Assembly (NCBI GenBank): GCA_023230325.1
Contig: JALNXN010000001.1
Location: 62,001 to 126,000, forward strand
DNA from: an archaeon
Lineage (GTDB): Archaea; Iainarchaeota; Iainarchaeia; Iainarchaeales; CSSED10-239
DNA length: 64,000 bases
Direction of reading: 5' to 3'
Part shown: piece after piece, positions 51,327 to 61,062 of the stretch
Numbering within the stretch: the stretch's first letter is position 1
Layout: every line of letters starts with the position of its first letter
The notes under the pieces: model-generated
What the model was told of the DNA's origin: nothing
The model's database searches: none
Seen by the model: the letters and a program-made list of their open reading frames with translations, nothing else
Translations under genes and position numbers: made by a program

Positions 51327-52826
51327 TTACTCACTTACTTTATCTTTTTCTTCTCTTAAAAGAGGGAACAATATTACATCTCTAATATTTTGAGAGTTTG
51401 TTAAAAGTATTACTAGCCTATCAATACCCATACCAATACCGTATGCTGGAGGCATACCATATTTTAAGGCATCAATAAAGTCACTATCAATTGGATGATT
51501 TTCACCTTTTGATTTACCTTGGTCTTTTTGCTCAACCATTAATTGTTCTTGTAATATTGGATCATTTAACTCACTATAAATATTTGCAAGTTCCATGCCA
51601 TTAACATAAGGCTCATCTCTCTCTATTAGCTCTTTATCATCCCTGTGTAGCTTACATAGAGGGGTGGTCTCTTTTGGATGGTCAATTATGTGAACTGGTC
51701 CTCCTCCTCCGCCTCCTCCACTCAACTTACTTTCACAAAAATGCTCAAACAACTCTGCAATTGCAAGGCCTCTTTTATATTCTTCTAAATTAATTCTATT
51801 CTTTTCTAACAACTCTTGTAATTGTGCATCATCAAGAGTATCAACATCAATGTTTGCAATCTCTTTTAGAGCATCTTTCATTTTTAATTTTTTCCAAGGT
51901 CTTTTAAAATCAAATGTTTTGTTTTCAAATTCAATTTTTGTAGTATTAAATAATCTTAAAGTAATTGTTTCAATAATCTCCTCAATTAAATCCATTGCAT
52001 AATTATAATCTTTATAAGCTTCATAAACCTCTAACATTGTAAACTCAGGGTTATGAGATTTATCAATTCCCTCATTTCTAAAATTCTTACAAATTGTGTA
52101 TACCTTTTCAAAGCCTCCAACAAGTAATCTTTTCAAATAAAGTTCAGGAGAAATTGATAAATAAAGTTGTCTTTTCCAAACAAAACTCTCTGTAACAAAA
52201 GGTCTTGCGTTTGCTCCACCATAAAGAGGTTGAAGTAATGGAGTTTCAACTTCAATAAAGCCTTTCTTATCTAAGACCTCTCTAATTATTGAAATTATTT
52301 TTGCTCTAACAATAAAGGTGTCTCTTGATTCTTTATTAACCATTAGGTCTAGATGCCTTTTTCTATACTTAATTTCAGGATCTTGCAAGCCATGCCATTT
52401 GTCAGGTAATGGTAAAAATGATTTTGAAAGAAAAGTAATTTCTTGAACATCAATTGAGACTTCTCCTCTCTTTGTTTTAAATATTTTGCCTGTAACTCCA
52501 ACAATGTCCCCAACATCTAGTTTATTAATTAATTCTAATTGTTCTTTAGAAATTTCTGACTCCTTTGCAACCAATTGGATCTTTCCTGTCATGTCATGTA
52601 AATCTAAAAATATAATTTTTTTTAAGTTTCTAATTAATAAAAGTCTTCCAGAGATGCTTGCTGTTTCTGAAGAATAAGTATCTTTTTCTAGGTTACTATG
52701 TTTGTCAATAATGTCTTTAGAATTATGAGTCTTGTTAAAGGTATAAGGATATGGATTAATATTATTTTCTTTTAAATAATTAAAATTATTAAGTCTACTT
52801 TGTTCTTGTTCTTCTATTCTGCCCAT
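51327..52826 (-). CDS. lysS: Lysyl-tRNA synthetase, class II (bacterial type)
   Basis: The 499-aa product has an OB-fold anticodon domain (residues about 55-150), class II motif 1 (KGFIEVETPLLQ), motif 2 (KNFRNEGIDKSHNPEFTMLE) and motif 3 (GYGMGIDRL-type: AYGIGMGIDRLVILLT). It attaches lysine to tRNA-Lys. Many archaea use class I LysRS, so this is a bacterial-like gene. Unusually, seven consecutive Gly (about residue 370, SGGGGGGGPVHIIDHP) replace the normal LxxPTFV segment. It heads the operon. Confidence 0.96.
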   Translation of the reverse strand: MGRIEEQEQSRLNNFNYLKENNINPYPYTFNKTHNSKDIIDKHSNLEKDTYSSETASISGRLLLIRNLKKIIFLDLHDMTGKIQLVAKESEISKEQLELINKLDVGDIVGVTGKIFKTKRGEVSIDVQEITFLSKSFLPLPDKWHGLQDPEIKYRKRHLDLMVNKESRDTFIVRAKIISIIREVLDKKGFIEVETPLLQPLYGGANARPFVTESFVWKRQLYLSISPELYLKRLLVGGFEKVYTICKNFRNEGIDKSHNPEFTMLEVYEAYKDYNYAMDLIEEIIETITLRLFNTTKIEFENKTFDFKRPWKKLKMKDALKEIANIDVDTLDDAQLQELLEKNRINLEEYKRGLAIAELFEHFCESKLSGGGGGGGPVHIIDHPKETTPLCKLHRDDKELIERDEPYVNGMELANIYSELNDPILQEQLMVEQKDQGKSKGENHPIDSDFIDALKYGMPPAYGIGMGIDRLVILLTNSQNIRDVILFPLLREEKDKVSE

Positions 52827-52914
52827 TGTTAATTCCTCAAATTGTTTTTATTTATATATAATATATGTGTATAAATTCTTTTAAACCTATATATTCTTAG
52901 ATAATTATAAAATT

Positions 52915-52961
52915 AATAAAAACACATAGAAACAATTAGTAAAAACACATAGAAACAATCT
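52915..52961. repeat. Two-copy 23-bp tandem repeat upstream of lysS
   Basis: TAAAAACACATAGAAACAAT occurs twice with a period of 23 bases in the intergenic space between divergent lysS and the 82-aa gene. Possible regulatory element or a slippage product; function unknown. Confidence 0.7.
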
Positions 52962-53041
52962 GTTACTTTTATTAACCTTATGATTTACTATATTAGTAGA
53001 TGTGATTTTAAGAAATTAAAGCATCATAAATGTGATTGAGT

Positions 53042-53287
53042 ATGGGACCTTTAAAAAGAAAAGTATTTTGTTTTAAACCAAAAACACCATCTGTAAAAAA
53101 ACCCACAGTAAAAAAATCAAAAACAAATTTAGATACTTCAAAAACAAATGCTGAAAAATTAAAAAAAGAAATTGAAATTAGAAGACAAAAAATTGAGACT
53201 AGAAGAAAAGAAATTGAAAAAAAAAAAGAGAAACCTAAAAAACCTCTAGACTTAAAAAAAATAGATTTTTTTACAAGAATTGAGTAA
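53042..53287 (+). CDS. Lys-rich coiled-coil hypothetical protein
   Basis: I use ATG 53042, five bases after GTGATTG. The 81-aa product is basic at the start (PLKRKVFCFKPKTPSVKK) and continues as a charged helix (EKLKKEIEIRRQKIETRRK) with heptad spacing, ending KKIDFFTRIE. No family. It converges on the giant surface protein gene. Confidence 0.5.
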   Translation: MGPLKRKVFCFKPKTPSVKKPTVKKSKTNLDTSKTNAEKLKKEIEIRRQKIETRRKEIEKKKEKPKKPLDLKKIDFFTRIE

Positions 53288-53320
53288 AAATCTAAATTTT
53301 CTAATATTTTTCTTTTTCTA

Positions 53321-56300
53321 TTATTTCTCTTTTTTTATATTCCCTTTTCTGTTGTTTATATACATTATTGACATTATGATTATGAACAAATATAAAGATA
53401 GTGGAATAACTTTTTCTGGAGACAATGGTATATTAAAACCACTTTTCTCAGAACCTGAACTTCCTATGTTAATATTCATGGGGTTTTCTGCAGGAGTTCC
53501 ATAAACTTTACCATCCTCTCCTGTTTTAAACATCATTCCATCCTTATATTGTGGGTCAAAAGGGATAAGGTGTCCATTCTCTGTATACCAGTTACCAGTT
53601 GCAGGGTCATACCAAAAGGATCCATTTTTACCTTGAGCAGAAAGTAAGGTTTCAAGTTCATCATTATATTTTAATTTTGGGACTCCATCTTCTGCACTAA
53701 ACTCAAAGTTATGTTCAGCCCCATCAGCAGTCTTAACAATCATTCCATTTGGGGTTTCAATAATGTCTGTAATTGCTTGGTCAGTTATTACCTTTCCTGT
53801 AAGCTTATCAATAATCTTCATTCTCTTCTCACACTCAGGAGCAGGAGTTGTATAAAATATGAAGGTTTTTGTTGCAGTTTCAAACAATTGGAAAGGACCT
53901 ACCTTTTCTAAAGCTTTGTTCATTTCTTTAGATTTATTTTTTGCATCTTCATTATTCTCTACAGGGTTAACACTAAAGCCAAGTGCAAACTCTTCACAAC
54001 CAGTTTCTGGATTTGTGTATTTTTTAACAGAAGTGTTTAGCCCTCCAATTTCAGATTGATGCATGGAGTAGGTTTGTTCAACCCAAAGGATGTAACTATT
54101 CTTTTCCCCATTATAGATCAACTGACCTCTTTCAAATTGAATTGAGATATTTTGACCAAAAGTCTCTTCTTTATTATTAACTGGGTATAACTTTGTGTAT
54201 CTGTCTCCTAAGATTGTCATCTTTGCAGAATTGCCTTGAGCTGACTTTCTTGGGACTCCTTCTGCCAGAATCTCATTAACATTGTCTTTACCTTTTGGTA
54301 TCATGTCATATTGAGTAGAAGGGTTAAGTGGGTTTGTGGTGGTTGCCATCTTCACACTACCTAAGATGTCTGTTAATTGATTACCTCTTAACTCTAAACC
54401 TGTCTGTGCCTCATAGTTTTTTCTAAAGCAATCTAAAAAGCTCATATTTTCAATTGAAAGATTTCCATAAATATCCATTGTAAACAAAGGAGAGTTGTCA
54501 TCAGGAAGTGGGATGTAACTTAGGCTGTGGGGAATAACCTTTGCTGGAATTCCTAAATTTGTAGCCATTAATCTGACCCAGTCTTTGTTTTTACTATCAA
54601 TTATGTTTTTAAGAGTGCCATCTGAATCAAGAATATCTAAGGTTCCATTTTCTTTATTTATAATTAATGTTTCATTTAATTGATTATTCTTTAAGTACTC
54701 TACACCCTTGTCATTATATGCACTTGCCCTACAAGTGGTATTCTTTCCAAGCTCTAAGAAGAACAGTCTACCATTAATTGAGGCTGAAGAATTTCCTTTT
54801 GTTTCAAATCTTGCTTGAACAATTGGGTTGTCTTTCATTTTTGTTTCTGCAAATTGCTTAACATCTTGTGTTGTTTTTTTAACAGATTCCTCTAGTTGTG
54901 TGCCTTTGGTTACTCCTTCTATTTTTTGTTCAATACCTTCTGCACCTTTTGAAATCAAGTCTCCAATTTTGTTTTTTGGATCTTTTTCTATTCTTTCATA
55001 TTCTTCTTTTGAAACAAAGATGTGGGTGTAATAACCTTCTTCATCATCTACACAATTGTGGACTTGTGGGATTATTAGACTTTGAGGGATAAGCACACCA
55101 AAAATTGTTCCAAGTAAAATTCTGTGTTGTGGGGCTGACAGAACAGTGTAAGCAAGAGTTGTGTAGGTTGCTGCAACAAGACCTGCTCTATAATTTTTAC
55201 CAGTCCAGCTTGTTGTAAAACCAATTGGTACTCCTAAAACTTCTAAGTCTCTTATCTTAGCTGAACAGGTTTCTTCATTTTCAATTGCTGTAATCAAATT
55301 AACTTTGTCTGCATCCTTTGTGTTTTTACCAGCCAGTGATCCTGAATAATCTGTATGGTGTGAGAAAGAAATTAATGTTTGTCCTTCTTCTTCTATGTTC
55401 TTTGGATCAGTATTTTCAAGAATATAATTTGGAATTGTAATTCCGCTTGGGGTACTGTAAATGATGTTTACTTTTTCTAACTTTTGAGGCATTGGTGTCT
55501 GATTTTCCACATTGGTGTCTGTTTTTAGGGATTTTTCAAGAGTTGTTTTTTCTAAGAGTTGAGAATTTCCTATTTTAATTGAGCAAGCCTTATCACAACC
55601 TCCGTTCTCACCATCTGTAAAGACTGCAACATCATCTACTGAGCTTCTTCTTATTTGCCCTTCTGTTATTTGCTTACCCCAATCGCTTATTGCTTGAGTT
55701 GCTTTCCAGTCAGTTTCGTCTAAGACTTCTTTTCCAATATTTACTAACCAGAAAACCATGGAATTAAGGTATTGCATAAAAAGGTCCCCTTGATCAGAAC
55801 CTGTGTTTACAAAGAAATCAATATATGAATCATTGTAGATTTCTCCTGAAAGTTGGTGATCTATTTTTACAGAAGTGTAAGTTTCTGGTAATTGATACAT
55901 ACTATATTTAGAGAAAGTATCTCCAATAAATGGAAGAGTATTTCCTGCTGTCTGAACTTCCCAATAAACCCAATTTTTTATATATGCTTGTCCATTACGT
56001 GTTAACATGTTAAATGCTTTCTTTTGGTAAGAGGACGTGTCTTGAGCTTTCATTTGTTGGTTAATCCAGTTAACTCCCCTTCCTGTTACCCAACCTTGGT
56101 CTTCCATAACCTTTACAACCTTGTCATTAACAGCATCCATAGTTTTTATAATTCCTGTTCCTTTTGTAGTTGAGTAACCATAAGCAAGTTCAAAAGGATC
56201 ATAACCATATTTTATAATTTCATCATCAGTCAACATCGCAACATCATCTACAGAAAACCATTTTAAGCTGCCTACTTGATCAATATCATCAACTATAAGG

Positions 56301-58321
56301 TTTGTTGCTCTTACTTTTTTTGTAGCTCCACTTTTTGATAAATATTCAATATAGATGTCAGGTCTACTTTGGAACTTTGGTAAATCACTTGCAAAGAATT
56401 GTTGTCCAATGCTTGAGATTTCAGATTCTTTATATGGAATCAATTTTGTGATTTCTGCTGTTGATCCATCTGAGAAGGTAACTGTTACTTTTTTGGTTTG
56501 TGCCATTTTGTCAAAACCTGTTCCTATAGATTTTGTAGGGTCTGTTGGGACTAAGGCTTTACTTCCTGCTGGCAGTTCTCCTAAGCTACCAGGAATTGTT
56601 TGATCTAATTTTTTAACTTTGTTAATAAGTGTTAGTTCATCTTCTCCAGTTGCTGGATTATGAATTGTAAAACTTCTATTCTTAACTACATTTAAATTTT
56701 CTACACCATCATCCCAAGAAACATGACCGTTAGTGTAATCTCCCCAACTTTTGTTTAGTTGATTCATTTTTTGCTGTTTAGAAAGAAGAGTCTCATATTC
56801 TTCTTTTGTCAAAGATCTATAAAAATCATCTAAAGTATATTTGGAGTTTGAAAGAATATCTTTTCTTGGAATTGATGCACCTCTAACAGTTGTTGTTGCA
56901 CTCAAAATATCATCAATATCTTTACCTAATTGTTCTTGGAAAATTTGTGTGATCTTTAAATTTGTTTGATACTTTTGAGCAATTTCAAAGAAGATTCTTT
57001 GTTGGGGTTTGTTTAATTTTGTAAACTCCGCAGACTTAAAAAATTCATTTGTGATCTCTTCAATATTCTTTTTTGATTTTAAAGATTTTAGATATTTTTC
57101 AAATTGTGGTTTTAGATCATATCTGTTTAGTTGTTTTTCAATAGATGAATAACTTGAAGAAAGGTTATCTGCATATCTTCCAATATTTCTTTCTGCAACT
57201 CTAATATCCATAGTTTTTTTAAGAGCCTTCATAGGACTATTATTATTGTTTAGAACATTATCCCAAAAGTGACCTTTCTTAATAGTTCCATTCTTTAATA
57301 ACTTTTGACCAGCAGACTCAATTCCAAATTGCTTTTTTGCAACATTTCCAATTCCTGAAAAAATTCTTGAAGAGAATTTCCATAGTAAAGGTGAGACTGA
57401 AGTTGCTACAAGGTCTGCTGAGAAAAACTGATTAAACATTTTATCAAACAAAGAATACACATTAATATAACAATTTTCACCACTACAGGTTGTCTCCATT
57501 CCTGAATTAAAAATTTCTGTTTTTACACTATTTTGAATTGCTTTGTCCATGATTGCTTTTGTTCTTTCTAAATTGATTGTGTCTTTATTTGCATCATCTA
57601 GTTGTATACTTTTAAAAAAAGCTAACTCTTCATAGGACATTTCAGTAAAGATTCCTAGATCAACATCTGTATTATAATCATAGTCTGGGTTAATTATTTC
57701 TCCTGCTTCCTGTTTTAAAATATTTACTCCAACCATGTCAAGAACATCTTTACCAACAGCTTCCATTTCTGTCCAAAAGCCTTCATTTCCATTTTGTCTA
57801 AAGAGTCCATCACTTTCTAGATAACATGCAGAATTAGTATCATTTTCACATTTTCCAATCCTAATTGTTTCTGTCAAATTAATACCATATGAAAATGGAC
57901 CATAACAGCTTTGACCTAAAATAGTTGGAATCTCTAAAGGATCCATTTCTTGGGAAGGCATTTCTTTTTTCATGATGATGTCTCCACCCTTACTATCCTG
58001 GTTTGTTAGCATCACATCACTTTTTTCAAGTGAGTCTCTATCTGTTTTTGCTGGTTGGTCTGAAGAAACTATGTCTACTTTAAAACCTTTAACCAACAAC
58101 TCATTCCAAATCCTTTCAACTGCATCTGAAGGAAGTTCTTCAGTATAACAACCACCTCCAAAGTCAGTTTTAATATCAGAATCTAGTAAATAGAAATTGT
58201 TTGCACTTTCTGTGGGGTTGTCAAATCTTGAAAAATCCACATTATATGCAAAGATACTATTTATAAATAGAATTAAAAAAAATATTGATATTATCTTTGA
58301 GACATTCTTTTCAAACTTCAT
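53321..58321 (-). CDS. Very large secreted, membrane-anchored protein, 1666 aa
   Basis: The N-terminus is a signal peptide (about residues 6-26, IISIFFLILFINSIFA). The C-terminus has a single membrane helix (VIPLSLYLFIIIMSIMYI) and NRKGNIKKEK tail. In between are helical regions (about 330-530), repeated SVDDVAMLTDDE/SSVDDVAVFTDGE motifs, two internal hydrophobic stretches (for example VLSAPQHRILLGTIFGVLIP near 1090) and paired Cys (NGGCDKACSI). I recognise no family. It neighbours the pilin cluster, so a cell-surface or pilus-linked role is likely. Confidence 0.75.
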   Translation of the reverse strand: MKFEKNVSKIISIFFLILFINSIFAYNVDFSRFDNPTESANNFYLLDSDIKTDFGGGCYTEELPSDAVERIWNELLVKGFKVDIVSSDQPAKTDRDSLEKSDVMLTNQDSKGGDIIMKKEMPSQEMDPLEIPTILGQSCYGPFSYGINLTETIRIGKCENDTNSACYLESDGLFRQNGNEGFWTEMEAVGKDVLDMVGVNILKQEAGEIINPDYDYNTDVDLGIFTEMSYEELAFFKSIQLDDANKDTINLERTKAIMDKAIQNSVKTEIFNSGMETTCSGENCYINVYSLFDKMFNQFFSADLVATSVSPLLWKFSSRIFSGIGNVAKKQFGIESAGQKLLKNGTIKKGHFWDNVLNNNNSPMKALKKTMDIRVAERNIGRYADNLSSSYSSIEKQLNRYDLKPQFEKYLKSLKSKKNIEEITNEFFKSAEFTKLNKPQQRIFFEIAQKYQTNLKITQIFQEQLGKDIDDILSATTTVRGASIPRKDILSNSKYTLDDFYRSLTKEEYETLLSKQQKMNQLNKSWGDYTNGHVSWDDGVENLNVVKNRSFTIHNPATGEDELTLINKVKKLDQTIPGSLGELPAGSKALVPTDPTKSIGTGFDKMAQTKKVTVTFSDGSTAEITKLIPYKESEISSIGQQFFASDLPKFQSRPDIYIEYLSKSGATKKVRATNLIVDDIDQVGSLKWFSVDDVAMLTDDEIIKYGYDPFELAYGYSTTKGTGIIKTMDAVNDKVVKVMEDQGWVTGRGVNWINQQMKAQDTSSYQKKAFNMLTRNGQAYIKNWVYWEVQTAGNTLPFIGDTFSKYSMYQLPETYTSVKIDHQLSGEIYNDSYIDFFVNTGSDQGDLFMQYLNSMVFWLVNIGKEVLDETDWKATQAISDWGKQITEGQIRRSSVDDVAVFTDGENGGCDKACSIKIGNSQLLEKTTLEKSLKTDTNVENQTPMPQKLEKVNIIYSTPSGITIPNYILENTDPKNIEEEGQTLISFSHHTDYSGSLAGKNTKDADKVNLITAIENEETCSAKIRDLEVLGVPIGFTTSWTGKNYRAGLVAATYTTLAYTVLSAPQHRILLGTIFGVLIPQSLIIPQVHNCVDDEEGYYTHIFVSKEEYERIEKDPKNKIGDLISKGAEGIEQKIEGVTKGTQLEESVKKTTQDVKQFAETKMKDNPIVQARFETKGNSSASINGRLFFLELGKNTTCRASAYNDKGVEYLKNNQLNETLIINKENGTLDILDSDGTLKNIIDSKNKDWVRLMATNLGIPAKVIPHSLSYIPLPDDNSPLFTMDIYGNLSIENMSFLDCFRKNYEAQTGLELRGNQLTDILGSVKMATTTNPLNPSTQYDMIPKGKDNVNEILAEGVPRKSAQGNSAKMTILGDRYTKLYPVNNKEETFGQNISIQFERGQLIYNGEKNSYILWVEQTYSMHQSEIGGLNTSVKKYTNPETGCEEFALGFSVNPVENNEDAKNKSKEMNKALEKVGPFQLFETATKTFIFYTTPAPECEKRMKIIDKLTGKVITDQAITDIIETPNGMIVKTADGAEHNFEFSAEDGVPKLKYNDELETLLSAQGKNGSFWYDPATGNWYTENGHLIPFDPQYKDGMMFKTGEDGKVYGTPAENPMNINIGSSGSEKSGFNIPLSPEKVIPLSLYLFIIIMSIMYINNRKGNIKKEK

Positions 58322-58339
58322 GTAAACTCATCCTATTAT

Positions 58340-58840
58340 TTATACAAATATTAAATATATTAACATAGCTATTAATTTTGGAAATAAGATTATAATTATG
58401 AAAAAAATAATTAAACCTATAGCTGTACTTTTCCATAAATTAAAGAAATTAAATTGTTTAGAATTTTTATTAAACTTTTCATAAATAAATAAAATTATAA
58501 ATATAAAGATAATAATTATTGCTGTTATTAGTAAATTAATAATTGCAAGCCTTACTATGTGGATTAAAATAAAAATCAATAACTTATCTGTTGTTTGAAA
58601 AGAACCTGAATTTATGATCGGTATAAAGTAGAATGCTAACAACAGTAGATAGCTAATAACATAAGTAATAATTGAAGAACTAAATAAGAAATTTTCAATT
58701 TTTTTATTAATTTTTAAAAACCAATTCCTTAAAGGTAGAGTTATTAATGTAAGAGGTATTGCTAAAATTAAAGCATAGAATAACAATTTGATTATAAACC
58801 AAACATAATTTAGTATTATTTGAAATATATTATTTTCCAT
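58340..58840 (-). CDS. Polytopic membrane protein, 166 aa
   Basis: Four to five long hydrophobic helices, with a basic loop FLKINKKIENFL and a YEKFNKNSKQFNFFNLWKS loop before the last helix. No family recognised. It is 18 bases upstream of the giant surface protein gene on the same strand, so they are probably co-transcribed, and it may help export or anchor that protein. Confidence 0.6.
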   Translation of the reverse strand: MENNIFQIILNYVWFIIKLLFYALILAIPLTLITLPLRNWFLKINKKIENFLFSSSIITYVISYLLLLAFYFIPIINSGSFQTTDKLLIFILIHIVRLAIINLLITAIIIIFIFIILFIYEKFNKNSKQFNFFNLWKSTAIGLIIFFIIIILFPKLIAMLIYLIFV

Positions 58841-58967
58841 AGTTTTGATCTTCTTATCTTATTTTTAATTAAAATCTATAATATATATAAATTGAAACAT
58901 TTAAAAGCATTATTATATAATATATATTGTATATAATATAAATGTTTATAAATGGAATATTTTAAAT

Positions 58968-59047
58968 ATGGATAATAACAAGCTAAGTAGAAGAGAAAGA
59001 AGACATTATGGATAATAACAAGCTAAGTAGAAGAGAAAGAAGACATT
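58968..59047. repeat. 40-bp tandem duplication across a start codon
   Basis: A 40-base unit starting ATGGATAATAACAAGCTAAG occurs twice head to tail (58968 and 59008). As 40 is not a multiple of three, the first ATG gives only a 15-codon peptide ending in a stop inside the second copy, while the second ATG opens the full gene. Confidence 0.9.
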
Positions 59048-59760
59048 ATAGAAAATATAAGGATGGAGAGATAGTCTATACTTCTCAGCCTGATATAACT
59101 TCTAAGAAAAAAGATAACTATAATAGTATTGATAATAGTGAAATTACTTTAGAAAATCTTGACTTTAAAAAAGATAAAAAAACTAAAGTTGTTAACAATG
59201 AAGAAAAGGCAATAATTATTAATAAGATATTAACTAACCTTTCTGAAATGATAAAACCAGATGTTAATGTAATTGCAGAGGCTATTTACACACAATTAAA
59301 AAATAAAAATATAGATGTTGAAAAAAATAAAATTGAAAGTGCAATTAAGACAAATAGACATTATAGGGCTTCAGAAAATAGATCAAAAGAAAATTTAAAT
59401 ATTAATGAAAATAAAGAAGATCTAAGAAATTTAGTTGAAGATGTTTATTCTCAAGTTGAATCAAATGATATTAGAGACCAGATGAAGAAAGATAAAGTCT
59501 CTAAAGAAAAAAATCTAGAACTAGAAGAAGAAATTAAAAGTAAAGAAGACAAAGAAAGTAAAAAAGATTCTAAAAAAGGATCTAAAAGAGATAGGCAAAA
59601 AGAAGAAATTAAAAAAGACTCTGAAAATAAAAAAGTAAAACAGAAAGAAGAATCAAAGACTAGAAAGAAAGAAGACGATATTAAAGATCTTTTAAAAGAC
59701 GAAGAATTAGATGATTTTGAAATTGATAATTCTGATGATGGCTTGGGTTTAAAGTTTTAG
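59008..59760 (+). CDS. Highly charged hypothetical protein, 250 aa
   Basis: Starts MDNNKLSRRERRHYRKYKDG. Two-thirds is Lys/Glu/Asp/Ser-rich (SKEDKESKKDSKKGSKRDR) and likely disordered, with a small folded segment (about residues 60-115, AIIINKILTNLSEMIKP). The acidic end reads DDGLGLKF. No family recognised. Its start codon region is duplicated. It overlaps the end of the convergent pilin-like gene by four bases. Confidence 0.55.
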   Translation: MDNNKLSRRERRHYRKYKDGEIVYTSQPDITSKKKDNYNSIDNSEITLENLDFKKDKKTKVVNNEEKAIIINKILTNLSEMIKPDVNVIAEAIYTQLKNKNIDVEKNKIESAIKTNRHYRASENRSKENLNINENKEDLRNLVEDVYSQVESNDIRDQMKKDKVSKEKNLELEEEIKSKEDKESKKDSKKGSKRDRQKEEIKKDSENKKVKQKEESKTRKKEDDIKDLLKDEELDDFEIDNSDDGLGLKF

Positions 59761-60521
59761 TCTGTGTAAGCTTTACATTTAAAGTTACTAATTATGTTGT
59801 TATTCTCTTCATCTGTTTTGGTTAATGTTACTGATGCTGGCCAAATCGCAAATGTTGCTGTCATGTTGATTGTGTCTCTATCTCCAATAGTAACTGGAAA
59901 CTGTAATGGAATTGAAGAAGAGTAGATGTCACTGATCTCAGAAAAACTATCCCTAATTGTTGCATAACTTAGAGGATCACAAAGATAATAATTTGAATCT
60001 GTTGCATTAATGTCTAGTTGATGAGGAAACACTGCTTTCTCATAATCAAAGTTTGTAACTTTTAAGGTAAAAAATTCAAATTTAGAATCATTAGTGTTGT
60101 ATAGATAAAACATATAGTCATAATTTGGTAAAGGCTTCATTACAACTTTAATGAGATTATAAAGATTATATTTGGAGATATCTGAATTATTAATTATCAT
60201 CATGGTGTTAATATCTTTTGAACTTCCAATCTGCATATCTGAGAAATAATCTTCCTTAATTGCAGTCATTAGGTAGTCTGTTTCTTTTGAAGAACTAATT
60301 TCTTTTGAAAAGTCAAGAGGAATTTCTGCATAGAAGATAGTTTTTAGTGCAGAATTGGAGTATTCTTTAAAGTAAAGATTGTTTGTTGCAAGAGTAACTC
60401 TGTCTCCATAGGTTGCAGAAAACTTAAAGAGAATAACTGCTAAGGTCACAATTATTGTTAAGAAAAATAAAGCATCTGTGATTGCTGCTTGTGCTTTTTT
60501 ATTTTTAATAATTGGTATCAT
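59757..60521 (-). CDS. Type IV pilin-like protein (class III signal peptide)
   Basis: Start at ATG 60521, nine bases after GGGAG. The N-terminus MIPIIKNKKAQAAITDALFF has the KA|Q cleavage site of archaeal prepilin peptidase, followed by the hydrophobic helix LTIIVTLAVILFKF. The outer domain of about 215 residues is strand-rich. It would be cut on the cytoplasmic side and built into a pilus or left as a surface protein. Last gene of the pilin cluster. Confidence 0.75.
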   Translation of the reverse strand: MIPIIKNKKAQAAITDALFFLTIIVTLAVILFKFSATYGDRVTLATNNLYFKEYSNSALKTIFYAEIPLDFSKEISSSKETDYLMTAIKEDYFSDMQIGSSKDINTMMIINNSDISKYNLYNLIKVVMKPLPNYDYMFYLYNTNDSKFEFFTLKVTNFDYEKAVFPHQLDINATDSNYYLCDPLSYATIRDSFSEISDIYSSSIPLQFPVTIGDRDTINMTATFAIWPASVTLTKTDEENNNIISNFKCKAYTD

Positions 60522-60528
60522 ATCTATT

Positions 60529-61062
60529 TTACTCCCAAACAATTACATATAATTTTTTAGTCTTTGCAAAGTTGTCTTCTTGTAAGGTTATTGGAAACAT
60601 GTATACTATCTTTCTATTTTGTGTTTGAAAAAAATTATCTTGTGTGTCTAAGACTTTGTCTTTAAACTTATTGTTGCAGATAAAAATGTTTTTATCATTT
60701 GAAACCTCATCTATAAAAGCAACAATTGAATTTTCTATATCAGAGGTGTCTATGGGTTTGTGATTATCTGAATTTAGATCTAAGTCTGTAACAAAAGCTG
60801 TCCAATTTTTGTTAGTGTTTACTAAATCACATTGATGTTGAAAGATCTCATAACTTGAAATTATTGGTTCTTCTTTTAGAGTTAAAGAAATTATAACTGC
60901 TTCTTGCTCTAAAGAATAGAGATTTGTTTTATCTTTATAGAGATTGTATGTGCTTAAAAATACAGAAAAAAAGATAATTAAACCAATAAAAATTGGAATA
61001 AGGCTTGGTAGGTCATCACCAATTGCCCCAATAAAACCCTTTTCTCTTTTTTTAAATATCAT
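60529..61062 (-). CDS. Pilin-like single-helix surface protein
   Basis: Start ATG 61062, which overlaps the upstream stop as ATGA. The N-terminus MIFKKREKGFIGAIGDDLPS leads to the helix LIPIFIGLIIFFSVFL, like a class III signal with KG followed by F in place of Q. The outer domain has two Cys (FQHCDL and FICNN). Likely a minor pilin or pilus-linked protein. Confidence 0.65.
   Translation of the reverse strand: MIFKKREKGFIGAIGDDLPSLIPIFIGLIIFFSVFLSTYNLYKDKTNLYSLEQEAVIISLTLKEEPIISSYEIFQHQCDLVNTNKNWTAFVTDLDLNSDNHKPIDTSDIENSIVAFIDEVSNDKNIFICNNKFKDKVLDTQDNFFQTQNRKIVYMFPITLQEDNFAKTKKLYVIVWE

Noticed and set aside
53280-53504. 74-aa plus-strand ORF with hydrophobic start
   Set aside because: It is antisense to the anchor helix of the giant surface protein.
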